Shown: positions 25,778 to 35,778 of the stretch, piece after piece | How the letters are laid out: each line of letters opens with the position of its first letter | How positions within the stretch are numbered: position 1 is the stretch's first letter | Assembly (NCBI RefSeq): GCF_009690625.1 | Contig: NZ_CP033878.1 | Location: 1,426,001 to 1,490,000, forward strand | From: Halorhabdus sp. CBA1104 | GTDB lineage: Archaea; Halobacteriota; Halobacteria; Halobacteriales; Haloarculaceae | Length of the DNA: 64,000 nt | Direction of reading: 5' to 3' | The notes under the pieces: generated by a model | Databases searched by the model: none | Seen by the model: only the letters and a program-made list of their open reading frames with translations | Told to the model about the DNA's origin: nothing | Program-made: the position numbers and the translations under genes

Positions 25778-27316
25778 CTATTCCTCCTCGTCTCGTGCCC
25801 ATCCGAGCGAGCGCTCGATGGCGTCATCCCATCGATCGTACATCTGGTCGGACTCGTCGGTATCGACCTCTGGGGAGAACTCACGGTCGACCTGCCAGTT
25901 GTCACGGAGTTCCTCTTGTGTCTCCCAGTAGCCGACGGCGAGTCCGGCGGCGTAGGCTGAGCCCAGCGCAGTCGTCTCGTCGACCTCGGGGCGTGCGATC
26001 TCCGTCTGGATGATGTCGCTCTGGAGTTGACAAAGGAAGTTGTTCTTGACCGCGCCGCCATCGACCCGGAGCGTCGTGGTCTCGACGCCGGAGTCCGCCT
26101 CCATCGCCTCGGCGACGTCCCGCGTGAGGTAGCCGATAGATTCCAGCGTCGCCCGGACAATGTGTTCCTTGCGCGTCCCGCGGGTCATCCCCACGATCGT
26201 CCCGCGAGCCCGCCCGTCCCAGTGGGGGGCTCCCAGGCCGGTGAAGGCCGGGACCATGTACACGCCATCGGTCGAGTCGACCGAGCTGGCAAGCTCGGCG
26301 GTCTGGGCGGCGTTATTGATCAGATCGACATCCTCCAGCCACTCGATGGCCGCGCCGGTGACGAAGATCGACCCCTCCAGTGCGTACTGGACGGGTTCGC
26401 CGGACATCTGGAAACCGATCGTGGTGAGGAGCCCATGTTCGGACTCGACGGCTTCGGAACCCGTGTTCATCAGGTAGAACGAGCCCGTTCCGTAGGTGTT
26501 CTTGGCGTCGCCTTCGTCGAAGCAAGTCTGGCCGAACAGGGCCGCCTGCTGGTCGCCCAGCGCGCCCGCCACGGGGATTGCCTCACCGAGGAAGCCGTCC
26601 GGATCCGTGTGCCCGTAGTAGTTCTCGTCCGAAGAGGGGCGTACCTCGGGCAACATCGGCTCGGGGACGCCAAACTCCTCGAGGAGTTCCGTATCCCACT
26701 CGAGGTCGTGGATGTTGAAAAGCATCGTCCGGGACGCGTTGGTCACGTCGGTAATGTGATTGCCAGTGAGATTGTAGATGAGCCACGAATCGGGCGTGCC
26801 CATCAGTAGTTCACCGGCTGCTGCCCGGTCTCGAACGTCCTCTGCGCGCGTACTCTGTAGTTTGAGCGGCTCGGCGTTGTCGAGAAGCCATTCGGTCTTC
26901 GTCGCCGAGAAGTACGCGTCGGCTTCGAGACCTGTCTTCGAACGGATCCACTCGACTTTCTCGGCCTCCTGTAGTTCCTCTATGCGATCGGTTGTCCGTC
27001 GGTCCTGCCAGACGATCGCGTTGTGGATTGGCCGGCCCGATGCCTCGTCCCAGACGATAGTCGTTTCACGCTGGTTGGTAATCCCGATGCCCTCGAGTTG
27101 CTCGGGCGAGATGTCTGCGTCCGCAAGCCCGTCCAAGACGACATCCTTGGTATTCTCCCAAATCTCGAGTGGATCGTGTTCGACCCAGCCAGGTTCGGGA
27201 TATAGCTGTTCGTGCGTCTGGTACGCGTTGGAAACAACTGCACCACTGTGGTCGAAGACCATGAACCGGGTCCCGGTCGTTCCCTGATCGATCGCGCCGA
27301 TGTACGTTTCTGTCAT
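25778..27316 (-). CDS. glpK: Glycerol kinase
   Basis: This 512-residue FGGY-family kinase makes glycerol 3-phosphate from glycerol and ATP, the committed step of glycerol use. It has GAIDQGTTGTRFMVFDHSGA at the N-terminus, NQRETTIVWDEASGRPIHNA near residues 81-100, and GALGDQQAALFGQ and GTGSFYLMNTG mid-protein. MVPAFTGLGAPHWD and LRVDGGAVKNNFL lie in the C-terminal half. It is divergent from glpABC and followed by its membrane partner two bases after the stop. The ATG at 27316 gives the expected MTETYIGAIDQG start. Confidence 0.97.
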   Translation of the reverse strand: MTETYIGAIDQGTTGTRFMVFDHSGAVVSNAYQTHEQLYPEPGWVEHDPLEIWENTKDVVLDGLADADISPEQLEGIGITNQRETTIVWDEASGRPIHNAIVWQDRRTTDRIEELQEAEKVEWIRSKTGLEADAYFSATKTEWLLDNAEPLKLQSTRAEDVRDRAAAGELLMGTPDSWLIYNLTGNHITDVTNASRTMLFNIHDLEWDTELLEEFGVPEPMLPEVRPSSDENYYGHTDPDGFLGEAIPVAGALGDQQAALFGQTCFDEGDAKNTYGTGSFYLMNTGSEAVESEHGLLTTIGFQMSGEPVQYALEGSIFVTGAAIEWLEDVDLINNAAQTAELASSVDSTDGVYMVPAFTGLGAPHWDGRARGTIVGMTRGTRKEHIVRATLESIGYLTRDVAEAMEADSGVETTTLRVDGGAVKNNFLCQLQSDIIQTEIARPEVDETTALGSAYAAGLAVGYWETQEELRDNWQVDREFSPEVDTDESDQMYDRWDDAIERSLGWARDEEE

Positions 27317-27377
27317 GAGTTGCTAACTTATTTGAGGTTATTTCAACACGATACCGTACCAGTAGCGTTCTCATTAT

Positions 27378-27392
27378 ATGATTATAAATCAT
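27378..27392. promoter_or_regulatory. Perfect palindrome in the divergent glpK-glpA promoter region
   Basis: The arms ATGATT (27378-27383) and AATCAT (27387-27392) are exact inverted copies around ATA. The repeat overlaps TATA-like sequence (TTATAAAT) between the two divergent operons, where a glycerol-responsive regulator such as haloarchaeal GlpR could act on both. The regulator gene is not in this window. Confidence 0.45.
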
Positions 27393-27530
27393 TGGGGTGA
27401 CGTGGTAGGTTGCCGTATATCCAGCATTTACGGAGCCTTTCCAATGTTTATCGAATATATCTACTGTCGACCAGACACCCAGTCACGTGAGAACAGTAAA
27501 GTGATCTCGGTCCGTGGGTTGGGATATCGT

Positions 27531-29276
27531 ATGACATCTACGCCACACGTGGTCGTCGTCGGTGGCGGTTCGACAGGTGTCGGGATCGCCCGCGACGCGG
27601 CGATGCGTGGGTTCGACGTAACTCTCCTCGAGAAGGGCAACCTCACCCACGGCACGACCGGCCGGATGCACGGGTTGTTGCACAGCGGTGGCCGATACGC
27701 TGTCTCCGATCAGGAGAGCGCACGCGAGTGTATCGAGGAGAACATGATCCTCCGGGACATCGCGACCCACTGCGTCGAAGATACCGGCGGCCTGTTCGTC
27801 AAACGCCCCGAAGACACCGAGGAGTACTATCGAGAGAAACTCGAGGGCTTACGGGAGTGTTCGATCCCGGCGACGGAACTGACGGCGGCCGAAGCACGGG
27901 CACAGGAACCGTATCTCGCGAAAGACATCGAGAAGGCGATCGAGGTACCCGACGCCGCGATCGATCCGTTCCGACTCTGTGTGGCCAACGCCAAGAGTGC
28001 TCAGAACCACGGCGCCCGCATCGAGACATTCTCGGAAGTAACCGACCTGCTAGTCGAGGACGGCGAAGTCGTCGGCGTCGAAGTCACCCACGAGAGTGGC
28101 ACAGGCAAGCACGTCCACGGGGTCGAAGGGACCGTCGAGGAGATCCGAGCCGATCACGTCGTCAACGCGGCTGGGGCCTGGACGGGCGAGCTCGCGGCCA
28201 TGGCGGATCTGGACGTGGAAGTCCGGCCCTCGAAAGGCGTCATGACGATCATGAACGTCCGGCAGGTCGACACCGTGATCAACCGGTGTAAGCCCAAGGG
28301 CGATGCCGATATCGTCGTCCCCCACGAGACGACGGCGATCCTCGGGACGACCGACGAGGAAGTCAGCGATCCCGCCCAGTACCCCGAAGAGCAGTGGGAA
28401 GTCGACCTGATGATCGAAGAACTCGGGAAACTCGTCCCGATCCTCGAAGAGGCACGAACCATCCGGTCGTTCTGGGGGGTGCGACCGTTGTACGAACCGC
28501 CCGACACCGGTACCGACGACCCGACGGACATCACTCGCCAGTTCTTCCTGCTCGATCACGACGAGCGCGACGGTCGACCGGGGCTGACGACCATCGTCGG
28601 TGGAAAGCTGACGACCTACCGCCTCATGGCCGAGCAACTGGTCGACCACCTCGCCGAGAAATGTGGGGTGGACACGGCCTGCCGGACAGCCCAAGAGCCA
28701 CTTCCCGGAAGCGAAGACGCGGGTGCCATCGAGGCCGCGATGAACGAGTTCGGCCTGCGGTCGCCGGTCGGCAAGCGCAGCGCCGAACGCCTCGGCTCCC
28801 GGACCGAGGAGGTGCTGGACACCGACGATCCGAACCCGGTCGTCTGTGGCTGTGAGGCCGTGACGCGCGCCGAGATACGGGACGCAATCGACGAGTCCGG
28901 AAGTAACCTCAACGCGGTCCGAATCCGAACCCGGGCCTCGATGGGGAACTGCCAGGGCGGGTTCTGTGCCCACCGACTGGCGAACGAACTCTACGATGAA
29001 TACGACGAACGACAGGCCCGGACGGCCTTGGACGAGCTCTACCAGGAACGCTGGAAGGGTCAACGCCACGCCCTCTGGGGTGAGCAACTCGGCCAGGCGA
29101 TGATCACCTACGCCATGCACGCGACCACCATGAACCGCGACCACGACCCGGCGAGTGAAGACCAGGCCCTGGATTTCGGAGCGTTCGACACTGGCCCCGG
29201 CGTGCCGGGTGACGCCGACGACGCCGGGCCAGGTGAGGTCGCCACCGACGGCGGAGGTGATCACTGTGGCGATTGA
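27531..29276 (+). CDS. glpA: Anaerobic-type glycerol-3-phosphate dehydrogenase subunit A
   Basis: This 581-residue flavoprotein oxidises glycerol 3-phosphate to dihydroxyacetone phosphate as part of the membrane-associated GlpABC complex. The FAD motif [20 protein letters not shown] opens the protein, and [18 protein letters not shown] follows. The C-terminal BFD-like iron-sulfur domain is visible as [17 protein letters not shown] and [13 protein letters not shown], near residues 440-485. The ATG at 27531 is used because it places the FAD motif at residue 7. The frame is open further upstream through the promoter region. It overlaps glpB by 11 bases. Confidence 0.95.
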   Translation: MTSTPHVVVVGGGSTGVGIARDAAMRGFDVTLLEKGNLTHGTTGRMHGLLHSGGRYAVSDQESARECIEENMILRDIATHCVEDTGGLFVKRPEDTEEYYREKLEGLRECSIPATELTAAEARAQEPYLAKDIEKAIEVPDAAIDPFRLCVANAKSAQNHGARIETFSEVTDLLVEDGEVVGVEVTHESGTGKHVHGVEGTVEEIRADHVVNAAGAWTGELAAMADLDVEVRPSKGVMTIMNVRQVDTVINRCKPKGDADIVVPHETTAILGTTDEEVSDPAQYPEEQWEVDLMIEELGKLVPILEEARTIRSFWGVRPLYEPPDTGTDDPTDITRQFFLLDHDERDGRPGLTTIVGGKLTTYRLMAEQLVDHLAEKCGVDTACRTAQEPLPGSEDAGAIEAAMNEFGLRSPVGKRSAERLGSRTEEVLDTDDPNPVVCGCEAVTRAEIRDAIDESGSNLNAVRIRTRASMGNCQGGFCAHRLANELYDEYDERQARTALDELYQERWKGQRHALWGEQLGQAMITYAMHATTMNRDHDPASEDQALDFGAFDTGPGVPGDADDAGPGEVATDGGGDHCGD

Positions 29277-30543
29277 GCAAGACGTCCTCGTCATCGGCGG
29301 CGGCATTGCCGGCCTCTCGACGGCCCTCGGGGCGGCCCGTGAGGGGGCCGACGTCCGCCTGCTCAGCGAGTCCGAAACCACCCTCAGACACGCCAGCGGA
29401 CTCCTCGACGTCATGGGATACACACCGGACGGCGACGGACCGCTCGTCGATCCGTTCGACGCGATAGGGGAATTGCCGGCCCGGCATCCGTACGCGACCG
29501 TCGGCGAGTCGGCGGTCCGTGACGGGCTGGCGATGGTCGACGACATCCTGGGTGAGACGTACCGGGGCGAGCATACTGACGACAACGCCCTCGTCCCGAC
29601 CTACGGCGGCACGATCAAACCGACGGCCCGGTATCCGGACAGCGTCGCGCCGGGGCTGGCCAGCGACGATCGGGCGATGCTGCTGGTCGGGTTCGAGCGG
29701 GTGACCGCCTTCGACGCAGCCACGGCCGCGGCCCACCTCGATAACACGGGCCTTCCGGCCGAAACGAGCGCGGCGACGGTCGAGTTCCCCGTAATCGTCA
29801 GAGATGACGCGAAAGTGACGCGTTACGCCCATCTTCTCGACGAGAACCCCGAACTCACCCACGAAGGACGAACTGTAACAGTCCGCGAGGCAGTGGCCGA
29901 GGCGGTCAAACCACACTGTGAGAGCGTCGAGCGGGTCGGCTTCCCGGCCGTGCTGGGTGAGGACCACCCTAACGCAGTACGACGAGAATTGACCGAGCGT
30001 CTGGATACTCGCGTGTTCGAACTCCCGATGGGGCCGCCGAGCCTCCTGGGAAAGCGCCTCGAATCGCGACTGTATGGCGCCCTGGACGAAGCCGGTGGCC
30101 ACTTCGAGATCGGCAGTCCGGTGGTAGACGCCGAGACCGACGACGGCGTAGTCTCTTCGGTCTTCCTGGACCGCTCCGGACAGAAGATCCCCTACGCGGC
30201 CGAGCAGTTCGTCCTCGCGACCGGAGGGGTCGCCGGCCAGGGGATCGAAGCCGACCGTGAAGCGGTCGCCGAGCCGCTGTTTGGCTGTCACGTCCCGCAC
30301 CCGACAGATCGCTACGAGTGGTTCGACGAAGCAGCGTTCGGCGATCACCCCTTCGCCCGGTTTGGCGTCGCCGTCGACGAGCAGCTTCGCCCAACCGACG
30401 CCGACGGGACAGCGGAGTTTCCGAATCTGCGGGCCGCTGGCGCGGTGATCGAGGGGTACGATTACGCGGCCGAGAAGTCCGGCAGCGGCGTCTCGATCGC
30501 AACGGGCTACGAGGCCGGTCGACGTGCGGCAACGGAGGTCTAA
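29266..30543 (+). CDS. glpB: Anaerobic-type glycerol-3-phosphate dehydrogenase subunit B
   Basis: This 425-residue FAD-binding subunit of GlpABC starts at a GTG (29266) inside the end of glpA, preceded by GGAGGTGA, giving [20 protein letters not shown]. Further marks are [11 protein letters not shown] near residue 41 and [13 protein letters not shown] in the C-terminal half. [20 protein letters not shown] closes the FAD site. In the family, GlpB takes electrons from GlpA and hands them to the iron-sulfur subunit GlpC. The downstream glpC starts three bases after the stop. Confidence 0.94.
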   Translation: MAIEQDVLVIGGGIAGLSTALGAAREGADVRLLSESETTLRHASGLLDVMGYTPDGDGPLVDPFDAIGELPARHPYATVGESAVRDGLAMVDDILGETYRGEHTDDNALVPTYGGTIKPTARYPDSVAPGLASDDRAMLLVGFERVTAFDAATAAAHLDNTGLPAETSAATVEFPVIVRDDAKVTRYAHLLDENPELTHEGRTVTVREAVAEAVKPHCESVERVGFPAVLGEDHPNAVRRELTERLDTRVFELPMGPPSLLGKRLESRLYGALDEAGGHFEIGSPVVDAETDDGVVSSVFLDRSGQKIPYAAEQFVLATGGVAGQGIEADREAVAEPLFGCHVPHPTDRYEWFDEAAFGDHPFARFGVAVDEQLRPTDADGTAEFPNLRAAGAVIEGYDYAAEKSGSGVSIATGYEAGRRAATEV

Positions 30544-30546
30544 TCC

Positions 30547-31914
30547 ATGAGTGATGCAGAACAACCCGACGACGGGACAGCGCCGATCGAATCGACAGAC
30601 GACCGCGGCGAGTACGAACCGACCGAGGTCTTCCCGCGTAGCGAGGAGATGGATCTACGCTCCGGGGCAGACAACTGCACGAAAGTCGGCGCCTGCGACG
30701 CCGAGTGCCCCGTCGCAGAAGTCGACGACGACTTCGCTGGACCACAGTTCCAGGGGCCCGAACAGTGGCGTCTCGCTACGAAAGGCGACACCGAACTCGA
30801 CGACTCGCTGACGAAGTGTTCCAACTGCCTCCGGTGTGACACTGGCTGTCCGTCGGGCGTCCCGCTGGGACAGATGCACAACACCGCCCGCGGCAAGTAC
30901 GTCCAGGAAGACCAGTCCCTCTCGATCAAGAAGATCCGCAACCGCATCCTCGCCAACTACCGAACCTCGGCCTGGCTGGCCTCGAAACTACCCAGAACGT
31001 CGAACTTCATGATGAACTTCGGCCCCGTCCGCTGGGTGATGGAGAAAGCCCTGAAGATTCCGAGCGAGCGGGAGTTTCCCGCCTTTGCGACCGAGACCTT
31101 CAGAGAGTGGTGGGAAGAGCGAGGCGGTGAAACCGCCTCGAAGAAGCGAGCGCAGGAGGCGCGAGCAGAGCGAGGCGGCCCAACGGTTCACAACGAAGAC
31201 AAACGGGTGGCGTACTTCCACGGCTGTTACTCGAATTACAACACCACCCAGGTCGCAAAGGCAATGGTCCGGACCTACGAGTCTCTGGGCTACGAGATCA
31301 CCGTCCCGAAACAGAAGTGTTCGGGGACGCCGATGTTCGCCAATGGCCGACTGGACGACGCCCGACGCCACGCGAAAGTCAACGTCGAGCACCTCGGGAA
31401 CGCGATCGAGGAGGGCTACGACATCGTCTGTACGTGTTCGTCGTGTTCGCTAGCGCTCCGGCAGGAGTACCCAGAACTGTTCGATCTGGACGGCATTCAC
31501 GAAGTGGCTGCCCACACCTACGACGCCCTGGAGTACCTCCGCATCCACGAAGATCTCGATTCGAAACTCGAAGACGCGAGCGTCGAGGGCTTCCCGGACG
31601 TCGCCTACCACGCCCCCTGTCACTCACGTAACCAGGGCCTGGCTCGACAAGCACTGGAGTTGTTCGAGTCGGTCGATGGCATCGAGGTGACCGACGTCGG
31701 CGACTCCTGTTCGGGGATCTCGGGCACCTATGGCTGGAAGAGCGAAAAGTACGAGACGTCGATGGAGATCGGCGAGGAAATGTTCGAACACATGGAGGAC
31801 GCCGACGCCGAACACGGCATGACCGAGTGTCCGACCTGTGCGATGCAGATGGAACACGGGACCGGCTACGACATCAAACACCCGATCGAAGTGCTCGATG
31901 CGGCCCTCCAGTGA
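30547..31914 (+). CDS. glpC: Anaerobic-type glycerol-3-phosphate dehydrogenase iron-sulfur subunit C
   Basis: This 455-residue subunit passes electrons from GlpAB to the quinone pool. The N-terminal ferredoxin part has NCTKVGACDAECPVAE, in which only three of the four expected cysteines are present, and CSNCLRCDTGCPSGVP, which is complete. Two CCG domains follow (CTCSSCSLAL near residue 299 and the CHS/CSGISGTYG/CPTCAMQ motifs near 360-430). Between them and the ferredoxin part, codons at 31118-31178 encode a charged stretch (ERGGETASKKRAQEARAERG) that contains a perfect DNA hairpin and may be an inserted element. Confidence 0.94.
   Translation: MSDAEQPDDGTAPIESTDDRGEYEPTEVFPRSEEMDLRSGADNCTKVGACDAECPVAEVDDDFAGPQFQGPEQWRLATKGDTELDDSLTKCSNCLRCDTGCPSGVPLGQMHNTARGKYVQEDQSLSIKKIRNRILANYRTSAWLASKLPRTSNFMMNFGPVRWVMEKALKIPSEREFPAFATETFREWWEERGGETASKKRAQEARAERGGPTVHNEDKRVAYFHGCYSNYNTTQVAKAMVRTYESLGYEITVPKQKCSGTPMFANGRLDDARRHAKVNVEHLGNAIEEGYDIVCTCSSCSLALRQEYPELFDLDGIHEVAAHTYDALEYLRIHEDLDSKLEDASVEGFPDVAYHAPCHSRNQGLARQALELFESVDGIEVTDVGDSCSGISGTYGWKSEKYETSMEIGEEMFEHMEDADAEHGMTECPTCAMQMEHGTGYDIKHPIEVLDAALQ
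31120..31140. repeat. Perfect 9-bp hairpin inside glpC
   Basis: The arms CGAGGCGGT (31120-31128) and ACCGCCTCG (31132-31140) are exact inverted copies around GAA. The hairpin falls in the charged, low-complexity linker of GlpC. The same design (9-bp arms, 3-base loop) recurs at 61653-61673. Confidence 0.5.
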
Positions 31915-31982
31915 GCAAATCGAACACTGACGGTCTGGCCGAGCGGGCCACACCGCAGTAGAATCGACGGGAAACCCGCCGC

Positions 31983-32432
31983 TTACTCGCCTTTGACGAA
32001 CGTGACCGGACAGGACGCATCGAGCATGATGTCCTGAGCGACGCTGCCAAACACTGCTTTCCCACTGGGCGAGCGTTTGCTTCCGCCGACGACGATCCGA
32101 TCGGCCCCGATCTCGGCCGCGTGGTCGACAATCTCGGTCGCGTGATCGCCCTTTCGGCCGCGGATATCGTACTCGATGCCCGCCGAGTCGAGGACGTTTG
32201 TCAGTTCTTTTATCGTTCCGTGGCGACGGGCGACCTCGGAGGGGTCGGCCGTCGCTTGCTCATCGAAGTCGAGCCGATCGACCACGTCGTCGAACTCACT
32301 CGGCGTGAACACGTGAACGAGGTCGACGGTCGCATCACTCGGCCCGGCGACTTCGACGACGGCTTCGGCGAGTTCATCGGCACGATCGCTATCTTTCGGC
32401 CCGACGGCCAGTAGAACGGTTTCGAGCGTCAT
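31983..32432 (-). CDS. Universal stress protein (UspA family)
   Basis: This 149-residue protein has the single UspA fold. The start MTLETVLLAVGPKDSDRA carries the first strand, and the ATP-binding pattern GX2GX9G is seen in VVGGSKRSPSGKAVFGSVAQD near residues 116-136. The end CPVTFVKGE is typical. Such proteins are numerous in haloarchaea and their individual roles are mostly unknown. It is convergent with glpC and downstream of ppc on the same strand. Confidence 0.9.
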   Translation of the reverse strand: MTLETVLLAVGPKDSDRADELAEAVVEVAGPSDATVDLVHVFTPSEFDDVVDRLDFDEQATADPSEVARRHGTIKELTNVLDSAGIEYDIRGRKGDHATEIVDHAAEIGADRIVVGGSKRSPSGKAVFGSVAQDIMLDASCPVTFVKGE

Positions 32433-32509
32433 GGCTATAGATACGAGCCGGATGATAAGAAACTACGTGTTCTCGTGACAACCCACCCAGAACGAGTACC
32501 GAGACAGGA

Positions 32510-35206
32510 CTACCCGGTGTTCTTCATGCCGGCAGCGATACCGTGGACGGTCAAACGTAGCGTACGGCGCTCGGTCTCAGTTAAGTGCGACTGGGCGAGC
32601 AAACGGATCTGAAGGAGATTCAGCGGGTCGACATAGGGATTACGGCGCTCGAGGTTCTCTTGGAGCCAACTTCGGTTGAGCAGCGTTTGCTGGCCGGAGA
32701 TCTCCTGAATGAGTGAGACTGACTCCTCGTATTCCTGGCGGATACGGGGGAAGATGCGCTCACGGATATCGTCGTCAGCCAGGTTGGCGTACTCGGTCGC
32801 AATCTCCATGTCGGACTTGGCCAAGGCCATCCCGGCGTGGTCGATGATCGTCCCGAAGTACGGCCACTCCTCGTACATTTGCTGGAGGGTCTCCATGTCG
32901 CCGCCGTCGTCGAGGTATCCCTGGATGCCCGTGGCAACGGAGTACCAGCCGGGAACGATACAGCGAGCCTGCGTCCAGGAGAACACCCACGGGATGGCCC
33001 GGAGGTCTTCGACTGAACGATCTTCGCTCCGGGAGGCCGGCCGCGATCCCATGTTGAGGTTTTCGATGACCGTGATCGGGGTCGCCTGCTCGAAGTACTC
33101 GACGAAGCCGTCGGTCTCTAAGAGATCGCGATACTCCGTGCTAGCGTAGTCAGCTGCCGTCTGGAAGGCGTCGATCCATTCGTCCGGAATGTCCTCGACA
33201 GGGTTCTCCATGGCGTTGTGTCGGGCCAGGATCTGGGCGTTGAGCATCTGTTCGAGGTTGCGTTCGGCGACCTCCGGATTCCCGTACTTCTCGGCGATGG
33301 CCTCGCCCTGCTCGGTGAACTTGATCTGGCCGTTGACTGTCTCGTTGGGCAACGCGAGCATCGCTTCGTGCATCGGCACGCCGCCACGAGAGATCGAACC
33401 GCCACGACCGTGGAACAACCGCAGGTCGACGTCGAAATCGTCACAGATGTCTGCCATCCGCTTTTGGTTACGGTACAGCTCCCAGTTGGCAGCCAGGTAG
33501 CCGTTCTCCTTCGAGGAATCTGAGTACCCCAGCAGAATCTCCTGAATGTTGTCCCGAGCGTCGAGGGCCTGGCTGTAGGCCTCGTTCTCGAAGAGCGTGC
33601 TCAGCATCTCCCGGACTCGCGTCAGCGCGTACTCGCTTTCGAACAGCGGCACGATATCGAACCCACAGTACCCTGGCAGGTCGACGATGCCGGCCTGATC
33701 GCCCAGGAAGAGGACTTCGAGGGCGTGAGAGGCTTCTTCGAACCAGCTGATCGCGTAGGTATCGATCGCGTCGACGCCGTATTCCCGCTGCCAGTCGGCC
33801 GCCTCGGAGAACAGCGTCAGGACTTTTTCAGACTCCTCGGAGAGGCCGTCGGTGTCTTCGATGTCGATAACCTGATCGTCCTGCAAAATTGCCTCAGTTA
33901 GGAACTCGACACGCTCGTCTTCGTCCATCGACTCGTAGTCGATTCCCTCCCGATCGAGGGTCTCACTCAGCGCGTTCGTGTGTTTCCCGCGGTGATCACG
34001 CAGGTCGAGACTCGCAAGCGTGAACCCGAAGGTCTCGACCTTCCGGATCAGCGGCTCGACGTGCGCCTCGACGATATCCTCGGCGTTGTTTGCCCGAAGG
34101 CTCTCGGCGATGAGTTCTAGATCGCGGATGAGTTGGCCATCGGCGTCGTACTCGCCGGACCGAACGTCATCGACCCGAAGCACACTCTCGCGCATGAGCT
34201 TCAGTTTCTGGCGGTAGGGCTCGTCCGGGTAGCGCTCGTCGATCTCGTCGGCGACGCCCGGGAGGTGTTCTTTGTGGGTCTCCAGACTCTCCTCGAAGGC
34301 TTCGCTCATCTCCAGGTTCTCGACGTCCTGGCTCAACACACCGGAGAGGCTTTTGAGGTCGTCCCGATACAGATCGAGTACGACGCTGCGCTGGCGGTCG
34401 AGCGTCTCCTTCGTGACCTCGGGCGTGACGAATGGGTTCCCGTCACGGTCACTGCCGGCCCACGACCGGAACTCGTACAGTTTTGGCACGTCGACCTCGC
34501 CGTCGTAGGTTTCTGCCAAAGCATGTTCGAGTTCGTCGTAGACCTCACTGATGACGTCGAAGAGGCTGTTTTCGAGATACCACTGAATGTTCAGCGTCTC
34601 GTCAGTGACGTCGGGACGTCGATCACGAACCTGGGGCGTCTGCCAGAGACTCGTCACTTCGGCGCTGAGTTCCCGTTTGATCCGTCGCTGTTCCCGCTCC
34701 GTGAAACTGATCTCGTCCAAGTCCTGGATGATCTTCCCGACCGACCAGAGCTTGGCTTTGATCGTCTTGCGACGCGCTTCGGTCGGATGGGCGGTGAACG
34801 TCGGCTCGATGATGACGTCGTCGAGAATTTCCTCGACAGTGTCGGGATCGACGTCCTCGGCCGCCAACTGTTCGACAGCTTTCCCGACCGTATCCGAGAG
34901 CTCGCCGTTCTGGACGCCCTCTCTGACCTCGCGGACGCGTTCGCGCTCCTCGGCCAAGTTGACCAGTTCGAAGTAAGTCGTGAACGCTCGGGCGACGACA
35001 TCTTGCATCTCCGGAGACAACCGATCGAGTTCGTCGTGGATTGGCTCACGGGACTCAGCCTCCCCACGCCGGTACCCGATGGCGTTGTTCCGGATCGTCT
35101 CGACGACATCGAATGCGTCACTCGAGCTTTGACTTTCGATGACAGTTCCCAGAAGTTCCCCCAGTTCACGGACGTCCTGGTTGAGGTCTCTGGCGTGCAA
35201 AGTCAT
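32510..35206 (-). CDS. ppc: Phosphoenolpyruvate carboxylase
   Basis: This 898-residue bacterial-type enzyme carboxylates PEP to oxaloacetate, refilling the TCA cycle. The catalytic histidine lies in EPTFTAHPTEARRKT near residue 140. The PEP/bicarbonate loop is FHGRGGSISRGG near residue 590, and LASLDLRDH and WVFSWTQARCIVPGWY follow the family pattern. The C-terminus MKNTG matches the invariant NTG end. The neighbouring por operon on the opposite strand uses the same PEP/pyruvate branch point. Confidence 0.96.
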   Translation of the reverse strand: MTLHARDLNQDVRELGELLGTVIESQSSSDAFDVVETIRNNAIGYRRGEAESREPIHDELDRLSPEMQDVVARAFTTYFELVNLAEERERVREVREGVQNGELSDTVGKAVEQLAAEDVDPDTVEEILDDVIIEPTFTAHPTEARRKTIKAKLWSVGKIIQDLDEISFTEREQRRIKRELSAEVTSLWQTPQVRDRRPDVTDETLNIQWYLENSLFDVISEVYDELEHALAETYDGEVDVPKLYEFRSWAGSDRDGNPFVTPEVTKETLDRQRSVVLDLYRDDLKSLSGVLSQDVENLEMSEAFEESLETHKEHLPGVADEIDERYPDEPYRQKLKLMRESVLRVDDVRSGEYDADGQLIRDLELIAESLRANNAEDIVEAHVEPLIRKVETFGFTLASLDLRDHRGKHTNALSETLDREGIDYESMDEDERVEFLTEAILQDDQVIDIEDTDGLSEESEKVLTLFSEAADWQREYGVDAIDTYAISWFEEASHALEVLFLGDQAGIVDLPGYCGFDIVPLFESEYALTRVREMLSTLFENEAYSQALDARDNIQEILLGYSDSSKENGYLAANWELYRNQKRMADICDDFDVDLRLFHGRGGSISRGGVPMHEAMLALPNETVNGQIKFTEQGEAIAEKYGNPEVAERNLEQMLNAQILARHNAMENPVEDIPDEWIDAFQTAADYASTEYRDLLETDGFVEYFEQATPITVIENLNMGSRPASRSEDRSVEDLRAIPWVFSWTQARCIVPGWYSVATGIQGYLDDGGDMETLQQMYEEWPYFGTIIDHAGMALAKSDMEIATEYANLADDDIRERIFPRIRQEYEESVSLIQEISGQQTLLNRSWLQENLERRNPYVDPLNLLQIRLLAQSHLTETERRTLRLTVHGIAAGMKNTG

Positions 35207-35778
35207 ACCACCCCGTGATAGTCCGAGCGGTATAACACTAGCGGAATTGGAAGAATGTAAGATAGGGCCTGATTAATGATTCGTGAAGCCCCTTTCTTGC
35301 GATTTGGCTACCAGATTTACCACGATCTATGAGGTTCATATATAGAAAAATATATTTGTCGTCCGAATATTCATGCCGCCACGCTGGTGGTAAGGAGTGA
35401 TCTGAGACAGGGAGGTACCGACGCCGTGGCCACACGGCATACCCCCTATATCGCGGGATCGACGATTGGCAAAGGCCAGTACGGCGATCGTCGTGAAAAT
35501 ATCGCAAAACCCACAGAGGGCGGCAGGAATGCAGATATTTACTGTAATGATTGTTCGTTTGAAAAACCCCGACTTCGTTACATTCGTTGCGATAAAATCG
35601 TGAAAAACCAATTCTCGCCCCCTTAAACACCCCGAATTATGGGGGTAGGGTTTAGTTATTGTTTGTTACATACTACAGAAGTAGGTGGACTCTCTGATGA
35701 CCGATGACGCAATTGGACGCGACAAAGGGGGTCAGCCAGGAGCCCACCGCGAACTGAATGCGCACTTAGGTGATTACG
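35207..35778. other. AT-rich intergenic region between ppc and por
   Basis: About 570 bases separate divergent ppc and porG. Much of it is lower in G+C than the neighbouring genes. Frames on the minus strand (for example one starting TTG at 35611) lack good start signals and look like chance. The notable content is the nested inverted repeat at 35624-35654. I see no RNA gene or transposon ends. Confidence 0.5.
35624..35654. promoter_or_regulatory. Nested inverted repeat upstream of the por operon
   Basis: Inner arms ACCCC (35629-35633) and GGGGT (35642-35646) flank eight bases, and outer arms TAAAC (35624-35628) and GTTTA (35650-35654) are also exact inverted copies, offset by three bases on the right. 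The element lies about 125 bases upstream of porG and could be an operator or an RNA hairpin in a leader. Confidence 0.4.

Noticed and set aside
25778-25802. Longer start for the glycerol-operon membrane protein (25802)
   Set aside because: It overlaps the glpK coding end, while the GTG at 25775 has a strong ribosome-binding site and follows the glpK stop.
28050-29585. 511-codon minus-strand frame opposite glpA and glpB
   Set aside because: No recognisable motifs, and it spans two well-supported genes on the other strand.
34133-35218. 361-codon plus-strand frame opposite ppc
   Set aside because: It mirrors the PEP carboxylase gene, whose motifs are unmistakable.
35336-35611. 91-codon minus-strand frame in the ppc-por gap
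   Set aside because: Starts with TTG, lacks a promoter at suitable distance and has a cysteine- and lysine-rich composition unlike local proteins.
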